From Dethiothermospora halolimnae (GTDB lineage: Bacteria; Bacillota; Clostridia; Tissierellales; VENL01), in contig NZ_JBAKFX010000026.1 of the NCBI RefSeq assembly GCF_037577855.1, forward strand, positions 1 through 53,002: a stretch of DNA of 53,002 bases. The letters are read 5' to 3'. Positions 33,787-41,791 of the stretch are shown one piece after another. The first letter of the stretch is position 1. Each line of letters starts with the position of its first letter. The position numbers and the translations under genes are program-made. The notes under the pieces are model-generated. The model did no database searches. It was not told the origin of the DNA and was given only the letters and a program-made list of their open reading frames with translations.

Positions 33787-33850
33787 GATACAATGCATTG
33801 GTATTTTTTCTAAAAAAGACATTGTATCTTCATTGTATCTATTGTATAAT
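33787..33850 (+). promoter_or_regulatory. ECF gene promoter with repeated ATTGTATC boxes
   Basis: -35 TTGTAT (33822-33827), a 17-base spacer and perfect -10 TATAAT (33845-33850). Superimposed are direct repeats ATTGTATCT at 33821-33829 and 33832-33840, then ATTGTATAA at 33841-33849, plus the inverted copy GATACAAT at 33787-33794. The repeats cover the promoter, which suggests an operator for a substrate-responsive repressor. Confidence 0.65.
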
Positions 33851-33895
33851 ATTATTGTAATCATACTATACATACTAAAAAGAGGAGGTAATAAT

Positions 33896-34450
33896 ATGGA
33901 AAATACTAATATAAGATCATTTTCTAAAATGACCACACGAGATTTAGTTTTGAATTCATTATTAATAGCAATTGTCTTTGTAGCAACTTTTATGATTAAG
34001 TTTCACCTTCCAGTTTCTATTAATGATGGTGGTTTAGTTCATATGGGTACAGCTGCTTTAGTTGCAATTTCTATAGTTTTTGGTAAACATAGAGGAGCTA
34101 TTGCTGGAGGGCTAGGTATGTTTTTATTTGATGTCACCTCTCCATTTTATATGTGGGCTCCATTTACTCTTGTAATAAGATTTGTTATGGGTTATACCAT
34201 CGGTACAATAGCCTATGCTAATGGAAAAAAAGGTGAAAATATGTTTTACAATATTATAGCTATTTTAATATCTGGTGTTTGGATGGTGGCTGGATATTTC
34301 TGCACTAACTTAATTCTTCATCATAGCTGGGTTGGAGCAGTAAGTTCAATATACGGAGATGTATTACAGGTTGGAATAGGTCTGTTTATAGGTCTACCTT
34401 TAGCTATGATACTAAAACAAGTATTTAAAAAATCAAATTTTAAATTTTGA
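33896..34450 (+). CDS. ECF transporter S component (substrate-binding membrane subunit)
   Basis: Encodes 184 residues from the ATG at 33896-33898, chosen for its AGAGGAGGT site; a longer frame from 33833 would run through the promoter. It has about six membrane segments and the S-component pattern: TTRDLVLNSLLIAIVFVATF, then INDGGLVHMGTAALVAISIVFG, GAIAGGLGMFLFDV, and VIRFVMGYTIG. S components bind a vitamin or cofactor precursor and work with a shared EcfAAT module encoded elsewhere. The substrate cannot be read from the sequence. Confidence 0.88.
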   Translation: MENTNIRSFSKMTTRDLVLNSLLIAIVFVATFMIKFHLPVSINDGGLVHMGTAALVAISIVFGKHRGAIAGGLGMFLFDVTSPFYMWAPFTLVIRFVMGYTIGTIAYANGKKGENMFYNIIAILISGVWMVAGYFCTNLILHHSWVGAVSSIYGDVLQVGIGLFIGLPLAMILKQVFKKSNFKF

Positions 34451-34478
34451 GAGAATATGATTTTATGCCATGAAATTC

Positions 34479-34498
34479 GGTCTGGGCATGCCCAGACC
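34479..34498. repeat. 20-bp palindromic element followed by CTAC, copy 2
   Basis: GGTCTGGGC-AT-GCCCAGACC is a perfect dyad followed by CTAC. It has the same layout and orientation as the element at 33726-33745 but different arm bases, so pairing has been kept while sequence changed. Confidence 0.75.
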
Positions 34499-34540
34499 CT
34501 ACATATAGATAGACAATATTTTATTATATAACGTTAAAAC

Positions 34541-34568
34541 AGAGCTAGATCTATCTAGCTCTATTTTT
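34541..34568. terminator. Shared terminator between ECF gene and suf operon
   Basis: Arms AGAGCTAGAT and ATCTAGCTCT with a two-base centre, followed on the plus strand by ATTTTTTT. The stem overlaps the sufU stop codon (34561-34563) on the minus strand. It serves the convergent ECF gene well; on the minus strand the tail is only GTTTTAACG, so termination of suf there may be weaker. Confidence 0.82.
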
Positions 34569-34986
34569 TTAATATCTCATTTAAAGTATGCCATGCCAGC
34601 ACCCCACATTTTACCCTAGCAGGCATATTTGATATATTTTTTAGTACTATGGCATCTTCTAACTTTTCTAATTCCTCTTCATCAGTTATTTCTTTTTTTA
34701 TCATTCCCATAAAAGTTTCTATATCATCTATTGCTTCTTCTTTGGTTTTTCCCTTTATAAGATCTATCATCATAGATGCTGAAGCCTCTGATATGGCGCA
34801 TCCTGTTCCCATAAAGGATATATCTTCTAATATGTCTTTATTAAACTTTACTGAAACAGTCAAATCATCACCACAACTGGGATTATGTCCCCTTTCAGTA
34901 TAATCTGGATTATCTATCTCTTTTTTATTGTGACCACTTTTATTATGTTCCATAATCAATTGGGAATAAATACCATTAAGATCCAT
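34561..34986 (-). CDS. sufU: SufU, zinc-dependent sulfur transfer protein
   Basis: Encodes 141 residues. The SufU zinc ligands are present: Cys38 and Asp40 (PSCGDDL), Cys63 (TGCAISEAS) and Cys127 (VKCGVLAWHTL). In Firmicutes SufU takes the persulfide from SufS and passes it to the SufBCD scaffold. Its start overlaps the end of sufS by 11 bases, so the pair is co-translated. It is the last gene of the suf operon. Confidence 0.95.
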   Translation of the reverse strand: MDLNGIYSQLIMEHNKSGHNKKEIDNPDYTERGHNPSCGDDLTVSVKFNKDILEDISFMGTGCAISEASASMMIDLIKGKTKEEAIDDIETFMGMIKKEITDEEELEKLEDAIVLKNISNMPARVKCGVLAWHTLNEILKK

Positions 34987-36214
34987 ATCCTAACCACTTC
35001 CTCACTTTTTTTAAGCTCTCAATAAATATATCCACATCCTGTTTATCATTATATAAATAAAAACTTATCCTTGTTGTTCCCGGTATATCTAAATATTTCA
35101 TTAAAGGCTGGGCACAGTGATGTCCTGATCTAACTTCTACCCCATAGGCATCTAATATACTTGCCACATCATGGGGATGAACATCATCTACACTAAAGGA
35201 TATAACTCCACCTCTATTATCTACATCTTTAGGTCCATGTATTTTTATATAGGGTATTTCCATCATTTTTTCCAAAGCATGCCTTGTAAGTTCTATTTCA
35301 TGATTTCTGATACTTTCTATACCTATATTTTCTATATACTCTATAGCCTTAGCTAGACCTACTGCCCCTTCTACATTTTGACTTCCACCTTCAAACTTAT
35401 GGGGTATAGGGGCAAATGTAGATTCATTTTCTAAAACATATTCAATCATATTTCCACCACTTAAAAATGGGGACATTGTTTCCAATAATTCTTCCTTTCC
35501 ATATAGTACTCCTATCCCCATGGGTCCCAATATTTTGTGACCTGAAAATACGAAAAAGTCAGCATCTAAACTTGTAACATCTACTTTCATATGGGGGGTA
35601 CTTTGGGCACCGTCCACCACTACTATAGCCCCCATATCATGGGCATAATCTATTATGTCCTTTATTGGGTTTATTGTACCCAATACATTTGACATATGGG
35701 TTATACCAACTATTTTTGTATCTTTAGTTATCTTTTCTTTAACTTCATCCATTGTTAGCTTTTCATCTTCATTTAAATACATATATTTAATATTAGCATT
35801 TTTAGCCTTGGCAACTCTTTGCCAAGGTACTATATTGCTGTGATGCTCCATTATTGATAATACTATTTCATCTCCACTATTTATAAAGTCCATTCCATAG
35901 GAATAGGTGATAAGATTTAAGCTTTCAGTTGTATTTTTAGTAAATATAATCTCCTTACTACTCTTGGCATTTATAAACTTCCTTACCCGTTCTCTAGCAT
36001 CCTCATATTTTTCTGTTGATATTACACTCAAACTATGGGCTCCCCTATGGGGATTTCCATTATGCTTTTCATTATATTCCCTTACTTCATCTAATACAGA
36101 CTTAGGTTTATGGGTTGTGGCAGCACTATCTAAATAAACTAGATTATTATCATTTACCCTTTGATCTAATATTGGAAAATCCTTTTTTATATTTTCCACA
36201 TTTATTTTAGTCAT
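34976..36214 (-). CDS. sufS: SufS cysteine desulfurase
   Basis: Encodes 412 residues, a class II fold-type I PLP enzyme. The PLP lysine is Lys227 (FVFSGHKILGPMG), and the persulfide-carrying cysteine is Cys367 in RSGHHCAQP, with the short group II loop. It mobilises sulfur from L-cysteine for Fe-S cluster assembly and passes it to SufU. The gene lies between sufD (8-base overlap) and sufU (11-base overlap). Confidence 0.97.
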   Translation of the reverse strand: MTKINVENIKKDFPILDQRVNDNNLVYLDSAATTHKPKSVLDEVREYNEKHNGNPHRGAHSLSVISTEKYEDARERVRKFINAKSSKEIIFTKNTTESLNLITYSYGMDFINSGDEIVLSIMEHHSNIVPWQRVAKAKNANIKYMYLNEDEKLTMDEVKEKITKDTKIVGITHMSNVLGTINPIKDIIDYAHDMGAIVVVDGAQSTPHMKVDVTSLDADFFVFSGHKILGPMGIGVLYGKEELLETMSPFLSGGNMIEYVLENESTFAPIPHKFEGGSQNVEGAVGLAKAIEYIENIGIESIRNHEIELTRHALEKMMEIPYIKIHGPKDVDNRGGVISFSVDDVHPHDVASILDAYGVEVRSGHHCAQPLMKYLDIPGTTRISFYLYNDKQDVDIFIESLKKVRKWLGYGS

Positions 36215-37346
36215 TGATAATTCTCCTATCTATTTCATTATTTATTATATTATGAAACTCTTCTATATTTACTCTATCAACAATGGGTTTAAAGGAGCCC
36301 TTTATTATCAGCTTTTTAGCTTCCTTTTCCGTTAGTCCTCTACTCATCATATAAAATAATTTATTTTCATCCACTTGACCGGCACTGGCAGCATGTTCCC
36401 CTTCCACATCGTCTTCTTCACATAATAGGGCTGGAATAGCATCGGCCTTTACTGTTTTATCTAGTAATATAACATATTCCTCTTCTACCCCTTTAGATCT
36501 AGTGGAGCCTTTCTTAAAGTCTAGGTTTCCTCTAAATACTTTTCTGGCATTATCCTTTAATACTCCCCTAGTCTCTATATTACTTATACTTCGTCTTCCC
36601 CTGTGGACCATTGAATATCCCAAGTCCATCTTTCTATCTCCATCACCTATATAAACACTACTTAAATTTGATTCACTGGTATCACCATTTAGGTTAGTAA
36701 TATAATTGGTTCCATTTATTTCACTTCCAAAATCAACAGATATCCAATTTACCTTACCGTTACCTTCTATTTTTGCTATATTTGAATCAAGGTTAATTGA
36801 TATATCACTTAATCTTTGAATCTTTATAATATTTACCACAGAACCCCTTTCGGCGAACACCTTTGTAACGCCATTATGAAATACTTTAGTATCACTATTA
36901 GAAGCATAGTCAAATAATATATTAACTTCACTATTTTCTTTAGCCACTATTATATTGTGATCTAAAACAACTGGATTATCTTTATCCATATCATATCTTA
37001 CATATATATATGCCTTATTTTTGTTGCCATTAGAGGCATATGCCACTACTCCACTATTATATAGGGATTCCGATAGGGTTACTAGTTTCTCGTCCACTCC
37101 AAATTTTTCTTTTATATATAAATAGTCCTTAAGACCTTCAAAGGAATTTATATCATCTAATATACTTCTAACTTTGATATTACTTAAGTCTTTTTTATTA
37201 AAACTTAAAAATTCTTTATTATAATCCTTATATTCTGGCAAAGGAATCTCTTTTACCCTTAATCTTTTCCATTTAGGTAGACTTAAAGCATCATATCTTT
37301 TAAACTTTTCTTCTCTAAAATCAGATATTATTCTATTATTATCCAT
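36207..37346 (-). CDS. sufD: SufD, Fe-S scaffold subunit
   Basis: Encodes 379 residues of the SufB/SufD family. The C-terminal core shows SSVYIGDGDRKMDLGYSMVHRGRRSISNIETRGVLKDNARKVFRGNL pattern elements, then LLCEEDDVEGEHAASAGQVDENKLFYMMSRGL. The last part contains the Cys/His/Asp region used at the SufB-SufD interface. SufD pairs with SufB and the ATPase SufC to build and hold nascent clusters. It is 12 bases downstream of sufB. Confidence 0.95.
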   Translation of the reverse strand: MDNNRIISDFREEKFKRYDALSLPKWKRLRVKEIPLPEYKDYNKEFLSFNKKDLSNIKVRSILDDINSFEGLKDYLYIKEKFGVDEKLVTLSESLYNSGVVAYASNGNKNKAYIYVRYDMDKDNPVVLDHNIIVAKENSEVNILFDYASNSDTKVFHNGVTKVFAERGSVVNIIKIQRLSDISINLDSNIAKIEGNGKVNWISVDFGSEINGTNYITNLNGDTSESNLSSVYIGDGDRKMDLGYSMVHRGRRSISNIETRGVLKDNARKVFRGNLDFKKGSTRSKGVEEEYVILLDKTVKADAIPALLCEEDDVEGEHAASAGQVDENKLFYMMSRGLTEKEAKKLIIKGSFKPIVDRVNIEEFHNIINNEIDRRIIND

Positions 37347-37358
37347 TCTATCCCTCCT

Positions 37359-38768
37359 TTAACCTATGGTTCCTTCTAGTTCTAGGTTAATTAGATTATT
37401 TAACTCAACTGCATACTCAAGGGGTAATTCCTTTGTTATAGGTTCAACAAATCCCCTTACTATCATTGCCTTTGCTTCCTCTTCATCTATTCCCCTGCTC
37501 ATTAGATAAAATATTGCTTCATCGCTTATTCTACCTATTTTAGCCTCATGACCTATGTCTATATTGTCATTCATAAGTTCTATTATGGGCACTGTATCAG
37601 ATTTAGAATCATTATCAAGCATTAAGGATTCACAGGAAACTGTTGACTTACAGTGATGGGCATTTGGTGCAACTTTTAAAAGTCCTCTATAAAAAGCATA
37701 TCCACCATTTTTCGATATTGATTTTGAGTTTATTGTTGATGTTGTATATGGGGCCGCATGAACCACCTTTGAACCAGTATCTAAATGTTGTCCCGTTGAT
37801 GCAAATGTAATACCTGTAAACTCTGCTCTAGCTCCTTCTCCCCTTAATATACTCATGGGATAAAGCATAGATACCTTAGAACCAAAGGACCCCGATACCC
37901 ACTCTATGACTCCGTTTTTATCAACTGCTGCCCTTTTTGTATTTAGGTTATACATATTTCTTGACCAATTTTCTATTGTACTATATCTAAGTTTTGCATC
38001 TTCTTTTACAAATAATTCAACACAACCGGCATGTAGGTTATTTACAGAATATTTGGGAGCTGAACAACCTTCTATAAAGTGTACACTGGCTCCCTTTTCA
38101 ACTATTATTAAAGTATGCTCAAACTGTCCTGCACCGGGAGCATTTAATCTAAAATATGACTGAAGGGGTATATCTACTTCTACACCTTCAGGTACATATA
38201 CAAAGGATCCTCCAGACCATACAGCTCCATGTAATGCTGCAAATTTATGATCATTTGGAGGTACTAACTTCATAAAGTATTCCTTTACTATATCTTCATA
38301 TTCATTAATTGCTGTTTCCATATCTGTGTATATGACCCCTTGTTTAACTAAATCCTCTTTTATATTGTGATATACCACTTCTGAATCGTATTGGGCTCCC
38401 ACACCTGCTAGGGATTTTCTTTCGGCTTCAGGAATCCCTAAGGATTCAAAGGTTTTCTTTATATCCTCCGGTACATCTTCCCATCTACTTCCCATATCAG
38501 CATCAGGGCGAATATAGGTTATGATATTTTCAATATCTAAACCAGATAAATCAGCCCCCCACTCAGGAACCGGTTTACTATTATATATTTCTAGGGATTT
38601 AAGTCTAAAATCCATCATCCATTTAGGTTCATCCTTTTCCCTTGATATCTCCCTTATTATCTCTTCAGTAAGACCCTTTTCCGATTTATATCTATACTTA
38701 AATTCATTTTTTATATCATATACACCACGCTCAACATCTTCTATATAGGTTTTCTTTCTCTTTTCCAT
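37359..38768 (-). CDS. sufB: SufB, Fe-S scaffold subunit
   Basis: Encodes 469 residues, typical SufB length. Motifs include LAGVGAQYDSEVVYHNIKED, GAVWSGGSFVYVPEGVEVD, HFIEGCSAPKYS, NAHHCKSTVSCESLMLDN, and IGHEAKIGRISDEAIFYLMSRG. SufB is the main scaffold on which the [4Fe-4S] cluster is assembled. It is encoded between sufC and sufD, with gaps of 15 and 12 bases. Confidence 0.97.
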   Translation of the reverse strand: MEKRKKTYIEDVERGVYDIKNEFKYRYKSEKGLTEEIIREISREKDEPKWMMDFRLKSLEIYNSKPVPEWGADLSGLDIENIITYIRPDADMGSRWEDVPEDIKKTFESLGIPEAERKSLAGVGAQYDSEVVYHNIKEDLVKQGVIYTDMETAINEYEDIVKEYFMKLVPPNDHKFAALHGAVWSGGSFVYVPEGVEVDIPLQSYFRLNAPGAGQFEHTLIIVEKGASVHFIEGCSAPKYSVNNLHAGCVELFVKEDAKLRYSTIENWSRNMYNLNTKRAAVDKNGVIEWVSGSFGSKVSMLYPMSILRGEGARAEFTGITFASTGQHLDTGSKVVHAAPYTTSTINSKSISKNGGYAFYRGLLKVAPNAHHCKSTVSCESLMLDNDSKSDTVPIIELMNDNIDIGHEAKIGRISDEAIFYLMSRGIDEEEAKAMIVRGFVEPITKELPLEYAVELNNLINLELEGTIG

Positions 38769-38783
38769 ATTTAATCACTCCCA

Positions 38784-39536
38784 CTATCTAGAGTATTTTG
38801 CTTTAACAGTTTCATAGCCTTTATCATCTATCTCATTAGCCAAATTAATGTCTCCAGATTCCACTATCTTTCCATCTAGTAAAATGTGAACATAATCTGG
38901 TTTTAAATATTCAAGTATCTTATTATAATGGGTTATAACTATTATTGAATTTTCATCATTTTTAAGCTCCTTAACCCCTTTTGCCACAGTTTTTATAGCA
39001 TCAACATCAAGCCCTGAATCGGTCTCATCTAATATTGCCAACTTAGGCTCTAAAACAGCCATTTGAAGCATCTCGTTTTTCTTTTTCTCTCCTCCTGAAA
39101 AACCTTGATTTAAATATCTAGATGCATATTCTTCCTTTATATCTAAAAGATCCATTTTTTCTTTAAGTACTTTTTTAAACTTCATAACCATTTGTCTCTT
39201 ACCTGTTACTGAGCTTTTAGCTGTTCTTAAAAAATCTTCCACAGTAACCCCCGGTATCTCTTCAGGATATTGAAAGGATAAAAATATACCTTTTTGACCC
39301 CGTTCATCTGCTTTAAGTTCATTTATGTTTTCTCCATCAAATTCTATTTCTCCATCCACTGTCTTGTATTTAGGATGCCCCATTAATGTATAGGCAAGGG
39401 TTGATTTGCCTGCGCCATTAGGACCCATTATTACATGAATCTCGCCTTTATTCACTTCCAAATCTAACCCCTTAAGGATTTCTTTATCTTCTATTTTTGT
39501 ATGCAAATTTTTTATTTTTAAGAGTTTATTTGACAT
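38784..39536 (-). CDS. sufC: SufC, ABC-type ATPase of the SUF complex
   Basis: Encodes 250 residues. Walker A GPNGAGKST at 38-46, a SufC-type signature FSGGEKKKNEML, and Walker B LAILDETDSGLDVD are all present. ATP binding dimerises SufC and opens SufB-SufD for cluster assembly. It is the first gene of the operon. The 216-base gap to the divergent AI-2E family gene must hold the suf promoter; a TTGACT is visible at 39590-39595 on the minus strand, but no matching -10 convinces me. Confidence 0.97.
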   Translation of the reverse strand: MSNKLLKIKNLHTKIEDKEILKGLDLEVNKGEIHVIMGPNGAGKSTLAYTLMGHPKYKTVDGEIEFDGENINELKADERGQKGIFLSFQYPEEIPGVTVEDFLRTAKSSVTGKRQMVMKFKKVLKEKMDLLDIKEEYASRYLNQGFSGGEKKKNEMLQMAVLEPKLAILDETDSGLDVDAIKTVAKGVKELKNDENSIIVITHYNKILEYLKPDYVHILLDGKIVESGDINLANEIDDKGYETVKAKYSR

Positions 39537-39752
39537 TTATATCTCTCCTTTAAATCTTAATTGAAAATCATTATTAATATAATACCCATAGTCAAAAATA
39601 ATAAACCAATTATCCCGACCTTTTTACTGGGATTTTATATATATTATTTTTATATTGTAATTAGTTATAAACCTATTGAATAGAATCTAGTAATGGACCT
39701 TTATACAGTAATTAGTTTTTTATTTATAATAATGTTATAATAGGGTGGGGAT

Positions 39753-40841
39753 GTGAATTTGAAATATTCTAAAAAATATAAAGATTTATTAATACAAATA
39801 TTATCAATAATTATATTGCTGGTTATAATATATTTATTATTTGTTACCGTATTAAAGTTTCTAATGCCCTTTGTACTGGCATATTTAATTGCTTATATTA
39901 CAAACCCAGTGGTTAATTATCTTCAAAAAAAATTTTCCCTAAAAAGAAATATTGCCAGTGCTATTGTGGTTCTTTTAACTTTATTTTTAGTGTCCTCTAT
40001 CTTATTCTTAGCTTTTTATCGTATTATTTTAGAAATAAAAAGATTATCAGACAATCTACCAATATTGTTTGATAACCTCTATTATATAGTAAATGATATT
40101 ATGATTAAGGGAACAAAACTTTATTCTGATTTACCTAAGGAAGTCACTCAATTTGTAGATAGCTTGTTAGAAGGTGTTACATCGGGTTTAACATCATTTA
40201 TTAAGTCTTTTACCCAATTTACAACTAGATTTGCCTATGATTTTGCAAAATCTTTACCTTCTATTATGTTGTTTTTTGTTGTATTATTTTTATCTACATA
40301 TTTTATAAGCAGTGATAAAAGAAAATTATCAAAATTTATTGGTAATTTAATTCCATATAATATTATTTCTAAAATTATCACTTTAAAAAACAGTTTAATA
40401 ATGGCCCTACTGGGATATCTAAAGGCCCAGTTAATACTTATGTTAATTACTTTTATTGAACTTAGTATAGGTTTCTTTATTATAGGTATTGAATATGCAG
40501 TTATTCTAGCACTATTAGTAAGTATAATCGATGCATTGCCTATTCTAGGTACTGGGATAATCCTTATTCCCTGGGCAATATTTTCGATTTTTACCGGAGA
40601 CTTTACAATGGGAGTTTATTTAATCCTATTATATACTATTGCATTATTGGTAAGACAATCTCTAGAACCAAAAATTATTAGTAAACAGGTAGGGCTATAT
40701 CCTCTAGTGACCCTTATGTCCATTTATATTGGTCTTAAAGTATTAGGTGTGTTGGGAGTTATCTTAGGTCCTGTTATTGTTTTAGTTATCAAAACTATTT
40801 TAGATTCTAATTTAATTAATATATGGAGGAACAAGGAATGA
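39753..40841 (+). CDS. AI-2E family (YhhT/YtvI-like) membrane protein
   Basis: Encodes 362 residues with seven to eight membrane segments. Family features are the early PFVLAYLIAYITNPVVNYLQKK motif, a soluble helical middle, and the late DALPILGTGIILIPWAIFSIFTG followed by RQSLEPKIISKQVGLYPLVTLMSIYIGLK. Members include AI-2 exporters, Na+/H+ antiporter-like proteins, and YtvI-like sporulation proteins; the substrate here is open. It lies four bases before the VTT protein gene. Confidence 0.9.
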   Translation: MNLKYSKKYKDLLIQILSIIILLVIIYLLFVTVLKFLMPFVLAYLIAYITNPVVNYLQKKFSLKRNIASAIVVLLTLFLVSSILFLAFYRIILEIKRLSDNLPILFDNLYYIVNDIMIKGTKLYSDLPKEVTQFVDSLLEGVTSGLTSFIKSFTQFTTRFAYDFAKSLPSIMLFFVVLFLSTYFISSDKRKLSKFIGNLIPYNIISKIITLKNSLIMALLGYLKAQLILMLITFIELSIGFFIIGIEYAVILALLVSIIDALPILGTGIILIPWAIFSIFTGDFTMGVYLILLYTIALLVRQSLEPKIISKQVGLYPLVTLMSIYIGLKVLGVLGVILGPVIVLVIKTILDSNLINIWRNKE

Positions 40842-40845
40842 TAAT

Positions 40846-41556
40846 ATGGGTTTTTTAAAAAATTATAGTAAAGATAAATTAATAAATATTAAAAATAAGG
40901 ATTTATTTCATTTATTTATAACCATATTTTCCTTAGTATTACTTATACTTTTAGCTAAATACTCTGGATTAACTAAATATGCAAATATGAATAATATAAC
41001 TGAGCTCCAACAATGGATTAAAGATTTAGGTATAATAGGTCAACTAATATATATAATTATAAACATAATAACCACACTATTAATGCTTCCTGTAACTCCC
41101 ATAAAGATATTAGGAGGTCTTGCCTTTGGACCTATTATTGGGACCATATTAATATGTATCAGTACAACTATTTCGGCAACCCTACCTTTTTTGGTATCAA
41201 GGTATGCCCTTAGAAATATAGTTAAAAGAAAACTTAAGGATAATGAATATTATAAAAAAATTCATAGGGGAGTTGAAAATAAAGGTTGGAAAATGATAAT
41301 GACCACAAGGCTTATTATACTATTTCCTTTTACATTACAAAATTATGCCTATGGTATAACTGGAATTAATCTATTTACATATGTTATAACGTCTTTTATA
41401 TTTATGATTCCTTCCAATATCGGTGTTACCATATTTTCTGCCATAGTAAGTCATGGTGGTAGTATAGTTATTGGGATTATAATCTATGTTATGATATCTG
41501 CGTTATTTGCAGTCTTGGGAGTTTTCTATTCAAATAATAATGGACAAAATCATTAA
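40846..41556 (+). CDS. TVP38/TMEM64 (VTT/DedA-like) membrane protein
   Basis: Encodes 236 residues with about six membrane segments. The VTT domain shows IYIIINIITTLLMLPVTPIKILGGLAFGPIIGTILI, then ATLPFLVSRYALRN, and later TRLIILFPFTLQNYAYGITGINLFTYV. VTT/DedA relatives scramble or flip phospholipids or polyprenyl phosphates. It forms a two-gene unit with the AI-2E family gene. Its last three codons fall inside the palindromic terminator. Confidence 0.9.
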   Translation: MGFLKNYSKDKLINIKNKDLFHLFITIFSLVLLILLAKYSGLTKYANMNNITELQQWIKDLGIIGQLIYIIINIITTLLMLPVTPIKILGGLAFGPIIGTILICISTTISATLPFLVSRYALRNIVKRKLKDNEYYKKIHRGVENKGWKMIMTTRLIILFPFTLQNYAYGITGINLFTYVITSFIFMIPSNIGVTIFSAIVSHGGSIVIGIIIYVMISALFAVLGVFYSNNNGQNH

Positions 41557-41573
41557 TTAATGATTTTGTCCAT
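41540..41573. terminator. Palindromic terminator between VTT gene and spore-surface gene
   Basis: A perfect 34-base dyad (ATGGACAAAATCATTAA and its complement) contains the VTT stop codon. No long T-run follows, but the stem is strong and could end transcription from both convergent genes. Confidence 0.7.
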
Positions 41574-41578
41574 ATTTA

Positions 41579-41746
41579 TTATTTTTGATTTTCCTCAACA
41601 TATTCTTTAGCATTTTCAACTTCTAAAAGACTTGGTATAGGCACCCTTGAAACTCTTTTGATTTTTTCTATATTTGCCCATGCCGCTGTTTTATGATTTT
41701 CAATTGGGATTTCCATTTTCCTTTGTTTGTATCTATTTTTAGCCAT
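41579..41746 (-). CDS. 55-residue DUF3787-like clostridial spore-surface protein
   Basis: An ATG at 41744-41746 opens a 55-codon frame: MAKNRYKQRKMEIPIENHKT, then AAWANIEK, SRVPIPS and a closing NAKEYVEENQK. The core PIENHxTAAWANIEKxxxVSxVPIPS is that of small clostridial proteins described as spore-surface proteins (CDIF630_02480 family, DUF3787). This supports a spore-forming host. The ribosome binding site GGGAGGGG lies inside the stem of the upstream hairpin, which might limit translation. Confidence 0.85.
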   Translation of the reverse strand: MAKNRYKQRKMEIPIENHKTAAWANIEKIKRVSRVPIPSLLEVENAKEYVEENQK

Positions 41747-41752
41747 AAAACC

Positions 41753-41785
41753 CCTCCCATTATTAGTATCTCTAATAATGGGAGG
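41753..41785 (-). terminator. Hairpin after PFOR, covering the ribosome binding site of the spore gene
   Basis: Arms CCTCCCATTATTAG and CTAATAATGGGAGG with a five-base loop. On the minus strand it follows the PFOR stop by six bases and ends with GGTTTTATGG, so it may terminate PFOR transcripts. It also sequesters the GGGAGG site of the 55-residue gene. Confidence 0.7.
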
Positions 41786-41791
41786 AATATT

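Noticed and set aside
33703..33936. Short minus-strand frame over the ECF promoter
   Set aside because: It runs through the palindromic repeat and promoter of the ECF gene and has no family resemblance.
39540..39600. IscR-type operator or sigma-A promoter upstream of sufC
   Set aside because: A TTGACT and a GGTCGGGATAAT stretch were seen, but no well-spaced -10 or complete inverted IscR site could be made out.
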